From: an uncultured Chitinophagaceae bacterium
GTDB taxonomy: Bacteria; Bacteroidota; Bacteroidia; Chitinophagales; Chitinophagaceae
Length of the DNA: 64,000 nt
NCBI GenBank assembly: GCA_937873715.1
Contig: CALMYJ010000036.1
Coordinates: forward strand, 1-64,000
Reading direction: 5' to 3'
Each line of letters opens with the position of its first letter. Position 1 is the stretch's first letter. The translations under genes were made by a program, and so were the position numbers. Below, piece by piece: positions 53,642 through 62,910 of the stretch. The notes below the pieces were generated by a model. That model saw only the letters and a list, made by a program, of their open reading frames with translations, was not told where the DNA came from and made no database searches.

Positions 53642-56600
53642 TTAGCGCCATTTGCCAGATTTTACCTGTATCGTTGGTGCCTGTTCTTCAGCTATATGTA
53701 GCTTTTTGCCGGACTGGATAATGAAACTACCCGGCGATACAAGGTTTAACCGGTTACATTCTCCATCAATATCTACGGTTACATTGTTTACAATGGTTAC
53801 AATGGTGGTGCTGTCGGGTACTTTATTGCTGCTCCAGATGCCGGGATTACTCCAGTTGCCATCGCCAATAGAAGTGGCGCCGGATTTTGCAGTGGTTTGG
53901 TTCCAGCATTCATTGGCGCCTACGCATTGCTGGTCGAAGAAAATGATACCGTTATCTGTTGCCACAATCAGCTTATACCTTCCCGTATCTACGGCAATAC
54001 CTCTTACGTTATTGCTGGGCAGGCCATGTACCGTTGTAAAGCGGCGGTAAGATTTTACATCATTAACCGGGCCTTTGTTGTAATACACCAGGCCATTGGT
54101 GGTACCGATATATACATTGCCAAATTTATCGCCGGTAATAGCATTGTTGTTGATGATGGTGCCAACAGGTAAAACATGCCGGTAAGTGGCGGTGTCTATT
54201 AAATGCCAGTTGTTTAAATTATCCTGTACTACGAGGCCGTTGGTTTGCATGCCCAGCCATTTGTTGCCCAATGCATCAAAATAAATCGATTTGGCCTGAA
54301 AGGTATTGGTGAGTTGAGGCACTTTGGTGAAATCTAAAGCACCCAGGGTATCCCGGGAAACAGCATCATATCGTACAATTTGGCTTTGCCCAAAATTAGC
54401 GCTTGCAAAAGCCCATATTTCATTGCCGTCACCACCTATGGTTTGTGCGCCACCTACATCAAACCGTTTATCGATACCGTTGGCTACATTGCTGAAAAAG
54501 GGATTGGCATTGTTTAGCCCGGTACAAACGCCACCATTTGCAGTAACGCCTGCTGTAATTTGTGCCATAGCAGCTACCCACACCCTCGGATTACCACCGT
54601 TGTTGCGGCTGGTATCTACAAAAATGCTACGGGTATTGCGGCTGGATACGCCATTGGAAGCAGAGTAAAAACTGGTAACAAAAGAACTGTCGGCATAATA
54701 ATTTACGCCGCCGGTAATGGCTTGTGCACCCGTACGCCCCGATTGAGCTATCCATATACCGCCATTTTTATCAACTGCCATGCCTTGTATGGCATTATTT
54801 AGCAGGGTATTGTTTTCTTTGGCCCACCGGGTACCATCAAAGCGGTATAAGCCTTTAGATTCGGTACCCTCTGTAGTGGTGCCGGCCCAAATACAGCCGT
54901 GCTTACCCACCACCACCTGTGAAAATGAGTTGGTCAAAAAAACTGGGGTATTGGCCATATTGTATACTGCCGTATCAACGGCAACAGCAATCCAGGCATC
55001 TCTTACTGCCTTCGCTTCTGCATTATCGCCAAATAAAGTTACGGCTGCATTGGCCGATACCATACTAGCGGTTTTGTAGCCTGAGTTGGGTGTTAAATTT
55101 AATTCGGTGAGGTAGGCAATACTGTCTGATTTGCCAAAGCCAATACCTGCAATACTGTAATTATTGCCCAAAAAGTTCGCACTGGTATCGCCATGTGTTA
55201 AAATGTAAAACCATTTGTTGAGCACACCACTGTTGGTATGTACGCCGCAGTTGTCGTTATTGCCGGGGTTGTTTCCCTTTGGTTTTGGGCATACATCGTA
55301 AGACGCTGGCTGCCAGTTGGGGTCTTTATAATTGGCCGGGTCGCCAAAAATAGTGGGGTCGGCCATATCCCTCAATCCTTTTTGTGGCTGAGCCAGGTTT
55401 GAGGTTTCTTCAAATAGCCTCCATACCTGTTTGTTACCGGGAATAGCAGAGTCTTTTTTTAACAGGTAGTTGGTAATGCAGGCAGCCCATATATCGCTAA
55501 AGCCTTCGTTGAGTGCACCTGATTCCCAGCGGTACACCAGGCCTGATGTAGTTTGACAGATGGCATGCCCCAACTCATGCCCGCAATCATCAATACTTAC
55601 CTGTGGTGGGTCGGCAGCACCATCGCCATCGCCAAAAAACATGGCCCTGCCATTCCAGTAAGCATTGTTCATAAAATTGCCGCCAGAGGTTACATGAATA
55701 AAGCTGATGATATTGGCACCGTTGCCATCCCAACTGTTGCGGCCATGCATATCTTTCCAATAATCGTTTACCAGGGTCATATTAAAATGTGCTTCAAGTG
55801 CTGCATCATCCAGGTTGGGTACAGGCTTTGCTTTTGGGCCGTATTCAGTGCTGTCCCACACATTATCATTGTCGGTAAAATCAACAGCGGCGGCAGTATT
55901 AGCCGGCGATTCATCTGTATTGCGATGGTTGAGGGTCCATATCTGGTGGCCATCTCTTGTTTGCCTCAGCCTGAACTGCTGGCCTACAGGTGCAGCAGCA
56001 TTAAAGTCGGCAATAATATTTTGCCTGCCGCTAAACCTTGTTTGGGCGGGGCCCAGCACATTCAGGTGTTTGATGATATTATCCTGCAATAGTAATTTGC
56101 CGTCATTGGCATTAATGTACATATACGCCCTGCTTAATGGTTGTACGGCATAAATTTCAAATTTATAGGCGAGGGTCATTTTGCCGTTGTTGTAAAAATC
56201 GGCCATGATCACCAGTTCACCTTTAGGTAGCTGATGCATTTGCGGGGATGCCTGCCACGCATATACTGTTGCGCCGGTATAATTTAGGGCCCGGCTTAGG
56301 GCATCGGCTTCAGTAATGTTGGGGGTGGTTTTAAAATTATCTTCAATGGGGTAAAATTCAAATTGCAGCATTTGTGTTTTACCATTTTTGCCCGTGGCAT
56401 TAATTATACCATGTTCCACTTTAATGCCCTTGTACATTTGCTGCAGCTTGTGTACTTCATAACTGCCAAACTGTACCGGCTTGCCGGTTATTTCCAGTGC
56501 ATCGGTATTGGGCCTTAGATGAAGCGCCGTGCCAAGCCATTCCCGTACAGCCGTAACCGGTATATTGGCATTGCGGCCAAATAGCAGGGATGCCTGGTCT

Positions 56601-56752
56601 TTCATGGCCGTACTTGTTTTAAAAGATGCCACAAGCCCCGGTGCAGCTTTATCTGTTATCTCTCTTACTTTGTGTACCGAAGGCTGGGCCAGTAAGGTAG
56701 TGGTAAAAAGTACCGGAAAAACAGCAATAGTGCTGGTAAAAAATTTCATCAT
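53642..56752 (-). CDS. Secreted M4-family metallopeptidase with beta-propeller and G8-like tail
   Basis: A 1036-residue exported protein: signal peptide (about 1-22), an FTP/PepSY propeptide (about 50-220), a thermolysin-like catalytic domain with HELGH near residue 390 and GALNEGFSD supplying the third zinc ligand, then repeated blocks of the two-component-regulator propeller type (GNKWLGMQTNGLVV, GNVYIGTTNGLVYY, YKLIVATDNGIIFF). The end (GDGNWSNPGIW, NKVP, VDIDGECN) resembles the tail of the M23 peptidase at 659. No sorting domain is seen, so the exit route is uncertain. Likely role: extracellular protein degradation. Confidence 0.88.
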   Translation of the reverse strand: MMKFFTSTIAVFPVLFTTTLLAQPSVHKVREITDKAAPGLVASFKTSTAMKDQASLLFGRNANIPVTAVREWLGTALHLRPNTDALEITGKPVQFGSYEVHKLQQMYKGIKVEHGIINATGKNGKTQMLQFEFYPIEDNFKTTPNITEADALSRALNYTGATVYAWQASPQMHQLPKGELVIMADFYNNGKMTLAYKFEIYAVQPLSRAYMYINANDGKLLLQDNIIKHLNVLGPAQTRFSGRQNIIADFNAAAPVGQQFRLRQTRDGHQIWTLNHRNTDESPANTAAAVDFTDNDNVWDSTEYGPKAKPVPNLDDAALEAHFNMTLVNDYWKDMHGRNSWDGNGANIISFIHVTSGGNFMNNAYWNGRAMFFGDGDGAADPPQVSIDDCGHELGHAICQTTSGLVYRWESGALNEGFSDIWAACITNYLLKKDSAIPGNKQVWRLFEETSNLAQPQKGLRDMADPTIFGDPANYKDPNWQPASYDVCPKPKGNNPGNNDNCGVHTNSGVLNKWFYILTHGDTSANFLGNNYSIAGIGFGKSDSIAYLTELNLTPNSGYKTASMVSANAAVTLFGDNAEAKAVRDAWIAVAVDTAVYNMANTPVFLTNSFSQVVVGKHGCIWAGTTTEGTESKGLYRFDGTRWAKENNTLLNNAIQGMAVDKNGGIWIAQSGRTGAQAITGGVNYYADSSFVTSFYSASNGVSSRNTRSIFVDTSRNNGGNPRVWVAAMAQITAGVTANGGVCTGLNNANPFFSNVANGIDKRFDVGGAQTIGGDGNEIWAFASANFGQSQIVRYDAVSRDTLGALDFTKVPQLTNTFQAKSIYFDALGNKWLGMQTNGLVVQDNLNNWHLIDTATYRHVLPVGTIINNNAITGDKFGNVYIGTTNGLVYYNKGPVNDVKSYRRFTTVHGLPSNNVRGIAVDTGRYKLIVATDNGIIFFDQQCVGANECWNQTTAKSGATSIGDGNWSNPGIWSSNKVPDSTTIVTIVNNVTVDIDGECNRLNLVSPGSFIIQSGKKLHIAEEQAPTIQVKSGKWR

Positions 56753-56884
56753 CTTGCAGGAGTTTTAATGCGTCAAATGTATAGTAAGGCTGCTGTATAC
56801 AGTATCCCTTAAAAAGGGGATTGAACAGGTGGCTTGCCATCACAGGTTATTGGAGTTAGGTGATTCACAGTTATTTTTGCCGGT

Positions 56885-58312
56885 ATGGATATTCGTTGTT
56901 CAGAGGGAGAAAAAAAAATACTGGAACTTATTGCATCTGCTGCTGCGGAACTCGATGTTCCCTGCTGGCTGATTGGCGGTTTTGTAAGAGATAAAATTAT
57001 TGGGCGGCCTACAAAAGATATTGATATTGTATGTGTAGGCGATGGTATTGCATTGGCTCATGCTGTATCAAAAAAACTGCAACCTTCGCCGCAGGTAAAT
57101 TTCTTTAAAAATTTTGGTACGGCACAAATAAAATTTGATGGTATCGATATAGAATTTGTAGGTGCCCGTAAGGAAAGCTACAGCCACCACAGCCGCAAAC
57201 CCGATGTGGAATCCGGTACATTGAAAGACGACCAGGACAGGCGGGACTTTACCATCAATGTGCTGGCTATTAGTTTAAATAAAGAAAATTTTGGCAGCCT
57301 TATTGATCCTTTTGGCGGCGTGAAGGATATTGAGCAAAAGCTGATCCGTACACCCCTGGCTCCGGATAAAACTTTTAGCGACGACCCCCTGCGCATGATG
57401 AGGGCCATCCGCTTTGCTGCCCAGTTGGGGTACCGTATTGATGAAGCTACATTTGCTTCTGTTAAAAACAATGCTAAACGCATAACCATTGTAAGCGGTG
57501 AAAGAATTGCCGATGAACTAAATAAAATTGTGCTGAGCAAAAAGCCGTCTATTGGTTTTGAATTACTATACACTTCGGGGCTATTGAACATTATTTTTCC
57601 GGCCATGACGGCGCTGGCTGGTGCCGAGTATATCGACGGGCTGGGTCATAAAGACAATTTTTACCATACCCTGCAGGTATTGGATAATATCAGTGCGCAT
57701 ACCGATGATTTATGGTTGCGCTGGGCAGCCATACTGCATGATATTGGTAAGCCGGCCACCAAAAAATTTGAGGAGGGGCATGGCTGGACCTTTCATGGCC
57801 ACGAAGTGGTAGGGGGGAGGATGGTACCCAAAATATTTGCAAAGCTCAGGCTGCCGCAAAATGAAAAAATGAAGTTTGTACGCAAGCTGGTTGAGATGCA
57901 CCTGCGGCCGATAAGCCTCACTAAGGAAAACATCACGGACTCGGCTATACGCAGGTTGCTGTTTGATGCAGGAGAAGATTTTGAGGCATTGATGATGTTG
58001 TGCCGGGCGGACATTACCTCTAAGAATAAACAAAAAGTAAAGCGCTACCTGCAAAATTTTGAACTGGTAAGCAGCCGCTGTGCCGAGGTAGAAGCCAAAG
58101 ACCAGTTGCGCAACTGGCAACCTCCTATTACCGGCGAAATCATCATGCATACTTTTGGGCTTCAGCCCGGGCGTATAGTGGGTGATCTTAAAACGGCGAT
58201 ACGGGAAGCTATACTTGATGGCGATATTGCCAGTGATTACGATACCGCCTATGCATTCATGCTCCAAAAAGGGAAGGCGCTGGGGCTTACACCCGTGAAT
58301 GTATCCTCTTAA
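56885..58312 (+). CDS. cca: CCA tRNA nucleotidyltransferase with HD domain
   Basis: A 475-residue class II nucleotidyltransferase that adds or repairs the 3' CCA of tRNAs. Active-site blocks are IGGFVRDKIIGRPTKDIDIV (metal-binding D-x-D), RRDFTINVLAIS and DPLRMMRAIRFAAQLGY. The second half has an HD phosphohydrolase domain (KDNFYHTLQVL, HDIGKPATKK). The tRNA-Ala in this window lacks an encoded CCA and depends on such an enzyme. Two further RNA- or translation-linked genes (miaA, rpmI-rplT) follow. Confidence 0.95.
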   Translation: MDIRCSEGEKKILELIASAAAELDVPCWLIGGFVRDKIIGRPTKDIDIVCVGDGIALAHAVSKKLQPSPQVNFFKNFGTAQIKFDGIDIEFVGARKESYSHHSRKPDVESGTLKDDQDRRDFTINVLAISLNKENFGSLIDPFGGVKDIEQKLIRTPLAPDKTFSDDPLRMMRAIRFAAQLGYRIDEATFASVKNNAKRITIVSGERIADELNKIVLSKKPSIGFELLYTSGLLNIIFPAMTALAGAEYIDGLGHKDNFYHTLQVLDNISAHTDDLWLRWAAILHDIGKPATKKFEEGHGWTFHGHEVVGGRMVPKIFAKLRLPQNEKMKFVRKLVEMHLRPISLTKENITDSAIRRLLFDAGEDFEALMMLCRADITSKNKQKVKRYLQNFELVSSRCAEVEAKDQLRNWQPPITGEIIMHTFGLQPGRIVGDLKTAIREAILDGDIASDYDTAYAFMLQKGKALGLTPVNVSS

Positions 58313-58364
58313 AAGCATAATATCCAGATTCGGCTTTTTCAATTCTTATCATTAATTTCGTTTT

Positions 58365-58934
58365 ATGGCTATACTACGTTTTCGCATATATTGGGAAGAT
58401 GATGACAGCATTTACAGGGATGTTGCCATTCGTCATACACAAAGTTTTTTTGATTTACACAGCAGTATTTTAAAGGCATTTGAATTTGATAATAAACACA
58501 AAGCCACATTTTACCGCAGCAACGACAACTGGCTTCGGGGCAGGGAAATAAGTTTAGAAAAATACACTGATCATACTTACAAGGTAGATCCGCTTATTAT
58601 GGCTGAAGTGGCGATGGGTTCTGAAATAAAAGATCCTAACCAGAAATTTATTTATGTGTACGATTTCAATAAATTCTGGACGTTTAAAGTGGAACTAATA
58701 CAGGTAGAAAAAGAAGAGAATAAAAAACTAACCTATCCGGCCTGTATCCGTACAGAGGGTATTGCCCCATCGCAGTATGGTACCAAAGGCCTTGTGGATA
58801 GCCGCCTGGCCGAAGTAGAAGAAAAGTACGACCTGAACCCCATGATGGAAGGCTTTAGCGAGGAAGATGAAGAGGGCAACGTAACTTCTTCAGGCGATGA
58901 AGATGGTGGTGCAGATACCGAAGAAGAGTTTTAA
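58365..58934 (+). CDS. Plasmid pRiA4b ORF-3-like (IS1096 TnpR-like) protein
   Basis: A 189-residue protein related to the pRiA4b ORF-3 / IS1096 passenger family: FRIYWEDDDSIYRDVAIRHTQSFFDLH, then KATFYRSNDNW and FIYVYDFNKFWTFKVELI. The last 35 residues are very acidic (EEDEEGN, GDEDGGADTEEEF). Despite the transposon-derived name, there are no terminal repeats around it, and it lies between cca and miaA, so it looks like a resident gene. Function is unknown. Confidence 0.8.
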   Translation: MAILRFRIYWEDDDSIYRDVAIRHTQSFFDLHSSILKAFEFDNKHKATFYRSNDNWLRGREISLEKYTDHTYKVDPLIMAEVAMGSEIKDPNQKFIYVYDFNKFWTFKVELIQVEKEENKKLTYPACIRTEGIAPSQYGTKGLVDSRLAEVEEKYDLNPMMEGFSEEDEEGNVTSSGDEDGGADTEEEF

Positions 58935-58957
58935 CTACCACAGATAATATTGAATTA

Positions 58958-58985
58958 GGGCCGGTATCCCCGGCCTTTTTATTTT
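58958..58985 (+). terminator. Intrinsic terminator after the ORF-3-like gene
   Basis: GGCCGG, loop TATCC, CCGGCC, then TTTTTATTTT. It lies 24 bp past the stop and separates this gene from miaA. Confidence 0.9.
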
Positions 58986-59012
58986 GAAAAGGTTCTGTAC
59001 AAACCCCATCAA

Positions 59013-59921
59013 ATGCACACGGAAAAAAAATACTGTATCCTTATTGCCGGGCCTACGGCTGTGGGCAAAACTGCATTAGCTATTGATATTGCCCGGCATT
59101 TTTCCACCGAAATCATTTCGGCCGACAGCAGGCAATGTTTTAAAGAATTAAATATCGGCGTAGCCAAACCTTCGGCTGAAGAACTCAGCCAGGTGCCGCA
59201 TCATTTTATCAATAGTCATTCTATACAGGAGGAGGTAAATGCTGCGGTTTTTGAGGAGTATGCCCTTGAAAAAGTGCAGCAGGTTTTTCAAACAAAAAAT
59301 GTAGTAGTAATAACCGGGGGCACGGGCCTTTATCTTAAAGCATTTTGCGAGGGCATGGATGAAGTACCTGCTATTGATATTGCGGTACGCAACGGGATAA
59401 TTGAAGCGTATCAGCAAAATGGGTTGCAATGGCTGCGGCAACAGGTGCAGCAGCACGACCCTGCTTATTTTGCCACCGGCGAAATACAAAATCCACAGCG
59501 GATGATGAGGGCTCTGGAAGTAGTGTGCAGCACCGGCCGTTCTGTATTATCTTTTCAAACCAATACCCAAAAGCACCGGCCTTTTACTATTATTAAAATG
59601 GCGCTTGAACTGCCGAGGGAGCTTTTGTACAACCGTATCAATAACAGGGTAGATGCGATGATGACTATGGGACTACTGCAGGAAGCAAAGCAATTAGTCT
59701 CTTACAGGCACCTTAATGCCCTGCAAACGGTAGGCTACCGGGAACTGTTTGAATACTTGGATGGTAATGGTACCGGTGAGCAGGCCGCAGAGCGTATTAA
59801 ACTGAATACCCGGCACTATGCCAAGCGGCAAATGACCTGGTTTAAAAAAGATGCCGGAATAAGCTGGTGCCCGCCAGATGCGGACTTTGTATTAAAAGTA
59901 ATAAAGGCGCAAATGATATAA
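59013..59921 (+). CDS. miaA: tRNA dimethylallyltransferase
   Basis: MiaA transfers a dimethylallyl group to A37 of tRNAs that read UNN codons. The 302 residues contain the P-loop GPTAVGKTALAIDIARH, the conserved ISADSRQCFKELNIGVAKPS, TGGTGLYLKAFCEG and the C-terminal TRHYAKRQMTWFKKD. The start is the first ATG after the terminator. Confidence 0.96.
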   Translation: MHTEKKYCILIAGPTAVGKTALAIDIARHFSTEIISADSRQCFKELNIGVAKPSAEELSQVPHHFINSHSIQEEVNAAVFEEYALEKVQQVFQTKNVVVITGGTGLYLKAFCEGMDEVPAIDIAVRNGIIEAYQQNGLQWLRQQVQQHDPAYFATGEIQNPQRMMRALEVVCSTGRSVLSFQTNTQKHRPFTIIKMALELPRELLYNRINNRVDAMMTMGLLQEAKQLVSYRHLNALQTVGYRELFEYLDGNGTGEQAAERIKLNTRHYAKRQMTWFKKDAGISWCPPDADFVLKVIKAQMI

Positions 59922-60129
59922 ACCGTTTATGAAGATATTGTTCATATCAGCCGGGTAGATATAGCCTTTTTTTTGAAATAAATGCCATTCACAGCAGATT
60001 TTATTCATTTTTGCCCTACCTTCGCCGCCCGAAAAGAAAGTTCTTTTTTCGAAACATTTCCCACAAGGCTCAAAAAGTGCTCCGCCAGTGCAGGGCCGCC
60101 AGCAGGGAGTAACTATAAGAAGTTATATA

Positions 60130-60330
60130 ATGCCAAAAGTTAAAACAAACTCCAGCGCCAAAAAGCGCTTTAAAGTAACCGGCAGTGGCCTGATTACTTT
60201 CCAGAAACCTTTTAAACGCCACATCCTTACCAAAAAATCAACCAAGCGTAAACGCAATATGGCAAAAGACGGGGTAGTACATCCCTCTAATGAGGCCTTT
60301 GTTAAGCGCTTACTTCGTTTGAGAGGTTAA
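60130..60330 (+). CDS. rpmI: 50S ribosomal protein L35
   Basis: A 66-residue basic protein with the L35 opening MPKVKTNSSAKKRFKVTGSG and HILTKKSTKRKRN. The start at 60130 is fixed by this conserved opening; the frame from 60088 adds non-conserved residues. TACCTTCG at 60017-60024 resembles a -7 promoter box and would give a leader of about 100 bases, room for L20 autoregulation. infC, which often precedes this gene, is not here. Confidence 0.95.
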   Translation: MPKVKTNSSAKKRFKVTGSGLITFQKPFKRHILTKKSTKRKRNMAKDGVVHPSNEAFVKRLLRLRG

Positions 60331-60366
60331 TTCAACATCATTATTCAACTACAAAAAAATTAAGAT

Positions 60367-60711
60367 ATGCCACGTTCAAAAAATGCGGTAGCCTCAAGGG
60401 CAAGGCGCAAAAGGGTACTTAAAGCCGCAAAAGGCTATTATGGCAAACGTAAAAATGTATATACCGTTGCCAAAAACGTAATGGAAAAAGGCCTTACTTA
60501 CAGCTATGTGGGCCGTAAAGTGAAAAAGCGTGACTACAGGGCGTTGTGGATTGCCCGTATCAATGCTGCTGTAAGGGAAGAAGGGCTTACCTATAGCCAG
60601 TTCATCCATAAATTAGCCGAAAAAAATATCGACCTTAACCGTAAGGTGCTGGCCGACCTTGCCATGAATGAACCCGAAAGCTTCAAAAGTCTGGTAGCCC
60701 AGGTTAAGTAA
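60367..60711 (+). CDS. rplT: 50S ribosomal protein L20
   Basis: A 114-residue protein with the L20 opening MPRSKNAVASRARRKRVLKAAKGYYG and RDYRALWIARINAAVREEGLTYSQFI. L20 is needed early in large-subunit assembly and in many bacteria represses its own operon. It lies 36 bp after rpmI and is followed by a terminator. Confidence 0.97.
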   Translation: MPRSKNAVASRARRKRVLKAAKGYYGKRKNVYTVAKNVMEKGLTYSYVGRKVKKRDYRALWIARINAAVREEGLTYSQFIHKLAEKNIDLNRKVLADLAMNEPESFKSLVAQVK

Positions 60712-60740
60712 TTATTAAATGAATCTTGCGTTTATATATA

Positions 60741-60772
60741 CGGGTGCAACGGAGTTGCACCCGTTATTTTTT
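60741..60772 (+). terminator. Intrinsic terminator after rplT
   Basis: A perfect 10-bp stem CGGGTGCAAC / GTTGCACCCG around GGA, then TTATTTTTT. It starts 29 bp past the rplT stop. Confidence 0.92.
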
Positions 60773-60841
60773 GTGCCAAAAAAATAATTTACAGTTTCGC
60801 CATTCGTTTACATTTGCAACTTATAAAACCCATTACTGTCA

Positions 60842-62242
60842 ATGAATAAGATGAATAACTCCTATGCCGACCTGGTGGATCAAACCTTTAACTTTCCACA
60901 GGTAGATTTTAAAGTGGAGGATGGTTACCTGCAATACAATGATGTAGACTTAAAGGCATTGATTGAAAAATATGGCACACCGCTTAAACTTACTTACCTG
61001 CCCAAAATAGGGATGCAGATTAATAAGGCTAAAAAAATGTTTGAAGCGGCTTTTAAAAAATATAAGTACGAAGGCGTTTATAATTATTGCTACTGTACAA
61101 AAAGTTCTCACTTTTCTTTTATTGTTGAAGAAGCCCTTAAGCACAATATCCACCTGGAAACTTCTTATGCTTACGATATTGACATCATCAATAAGCTGTA
61201 TGAAAAAAAGAAAATCAATAAGGAAACATACATCATTTGTAATGGTTACAAACAAAAATCGTACACCAGCCGTATTACCAAATTGCTGAACAGCGGATTT
61301 AAAAATGTAATTCCCATACTGGATAATAAAGACGAACTGAAAGCCTATAAAACGGTGAAAGCACCCTTTAAACTGGGTATAAGGGTAGCTGCAGAAGAAG
61401 AGCCTACTTTTCCTTTTTATACTTCAAGGCTGGGTATGAGGGCTAAAGATGTGCTGGAGTTTTATGTAGACCAGATAGAAGGCTACGAACATAAGTTCCA
61501 GCTAAAGATGCTGCATATCTTTTTAAATAAAGGAATAAAAGACGATATCTATTACTGGAGTGAATTGAATAAAGTTATCAACCTGTACTGCCAGTTAAAA
61601 AAGATTTGTCCGGAGTTAGATTCTATTAATATCGGTGGTGGCTTCCCTATTAAACATTCGCTGGGCTTTAATTACGATTACCAGTTTATGATTAATGAAA
61701 TAGTGCGTAATATCAAGGAAGCCTGTAAACGAAACAAAGTGCAGATGCCTAATATCTTTACCGAGTTTGGCAGTTATACTGTTGGAGAAAGCATGGCGCA
61801 TATTTACAGTGTGATTGGTCAAAAAATGCAGAACGACAGGGAAATATGGTACATGATTGATTCCTCCTTTATCACCACACTGCCCGATACCTGGGGTATT
61901 GGTGAAAAGTTTTTGTTGCTGCCGGTAAACAAGTGGCAGGAAGAATACCAGCGTGTAACCCTGGGCGGTATAACCTGCGATAGCCATGATTATTACGACT
62001 CAGAAGAGCATATCAACGAAGTGTTCTTGCCAAAGGCCAACGGTGGCGAGCCTTTGTATGTAGGTTTTTTTCATACCGGTGCCTACCAGGATCAGATAAG
62101 CGGCTACGGTGGCATCAAACATTGCCTGATACCCTCACCAAAACATATCATTATAGGCCACGATAAAAATGGCAAACTTGTGGACTGGGTATACGCAAAA
62201 GAACAGTCTGCTCAAAGTATGCTAAAAATACTCGGCTATTAA
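60842..62242 (+). CDS. Arginine decarboxylase-like PLP enzyme (fold type III)
   Basis: A 466-residue PLP-dependent decarboxylase of the alanine-racemase fold, close to the short biosynthetic arginine decarboxylases of Bacteroidota. The PLP lysine is probably that in YCYCTKSSHF; the phosphate-binding glycines are INIGGGFPIKH, and the C-terminal active-site block is GGITCDSHDYY. It would make agmatine for polyamine synthesis; diaminopimelate or ornithine as substrate cannot be excluded by eye. TACATTTG at 60809-60816 matches the -7 consensus. It is convergent with the response-regulator gene. Confidence 0.82.
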   Translation: MNKMNNSYADLVDQTFNFPQVDFKVEDGYLQYNDVDLKALIEKYGTPLKLTYLPKIGMQINKAKKMFEAAFKKYKYEGVYNYCYCTKSSHFSFIVEEALKHNIHLETSYAYDIDIINKLYEKKKINKETYIICNGYKQKSYTSRITKLLNSGFKNVIPILDNKDELKAYKTVKAPFKLGIRVAAEEEPTFPFYTSRLGMRAKDVLEFYVDQIEGYEHKFQLKMLHIFLNKGIKDDIYYWSELNKVINLYCQLKKICPELDSINIGGGFPIKHSLGFNYDYQFMINEIVRNIKEACKRNKVQMPNIFTEFGSYTVGESMAHIYSVIGQKMQNDREIWYMIDSSFITTLPDTWGIGEKFLLLPVNKWQEEYQRVTLGGITCDSHDYYDSEEHINEVFLPKANGGEPLYVGFFHTGAYQDQISGYGGIKHCLIPSPKHIIIGHDKNGKLVDWVYAKEQSAQSMLKILGY

Positions 62243-62254
62243 AAACGGCTGATT

Positions 62255-62902
62255 TTATAATTCCACTATCCGGGTTTTGAGGGCATACATTACTAACCCA
62301 ACCCTTGTTTTAACTTTTAGTTTTTCAAAAAGGGTATCCCGGTAGTGGTCGATGGTGCGTGGGCTTACGGTCATCTTATCTGCAATTTCTTTGTAGGTAA
62401 GTTCGGTGCAGGCGTATTTTAAAAACTCTGTTTCTTTATCTGTCAGGTTTATTACGGTATTAATGCTGCTGTTTTCTTCTCCCAGGCTGTTGATGGCATG
62501 AATGAGTTTGCCGCTCACCAGTTCGGAATAATAGAAACCTTTATTGAGTACATCATCTATTGCAGTACGCAGCTCTTTGGGGTCGCTGTCTTTAAGGATA
62601 TAACCTTTGGCGCCATTTTTAAGCATGCGTATAATCGCATTTTCGTTATCATACATACTTAAGGCCAATACTTTTATATCGGGGTAATGGGTTCGCAGCC
62701 ACCTGGCAGTTTCGTAGCCGTCCATTTCGGGCATATTAATGTCCAGCAGCACTAATTCGGGGATATTGCCTTTTTTAAGTTTTGCCACCAGGTCGTTACC
62801 ATTGTCAGCTTCGTACAACACCTGGTGCCCCAGCGCCTGCACTACAGATGCCAGCCCGTTGCGCAGCAAAGTATGATCGTCTGTTAATACAATTTTTGCC
62901 AT
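62255..62902 (-). CDS. NarL/FixJ-type response regulator
   Basis: A 215-residue regulator. The receiver domain (about 1-120) has the acidic pair TDDH, the phosphoacceptor D54 in LVLLDINMPEMDG, and the lysine in YILKDSDPKEL. A LuxR-type helix-turn-helix follows (about 150-215; LTDKETEFLKYACTELTYKEIADKM in two parts, SPRTIDHYRD). It lies 8 bp after the kinase gene, its probable partner. Target genes are not evident. Confidence 0.93.
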   Translation of the reverse strand: MAKIVLTDDHTLLRNGLASVVQALGHQVLYEADNGNDLVAKLKKGNIPELVLLDINMPEMDGYETARWLRTHYPDIKVLALSMYDNENAIIRMLKNGAKGYILKDSDPKELRTAIDDVLNKGFYYSELVSGKLIHAINSLGEENSSINTVINLTDKETEFLKYACTELTYKEIADKMTVSPRTIDHYRDTLFEKLKVKTRVGLVMYALKTRIVEL

Positions 62903-62910
62903 AGTGCAAT

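Noticed and set aside
58365..58934. A transposon-derived mobile gene
   Set aside because: The family name refers to plasmid and IS passenger genes, but there are no terminal repeats or transposase here, and the gene sits among core genes.
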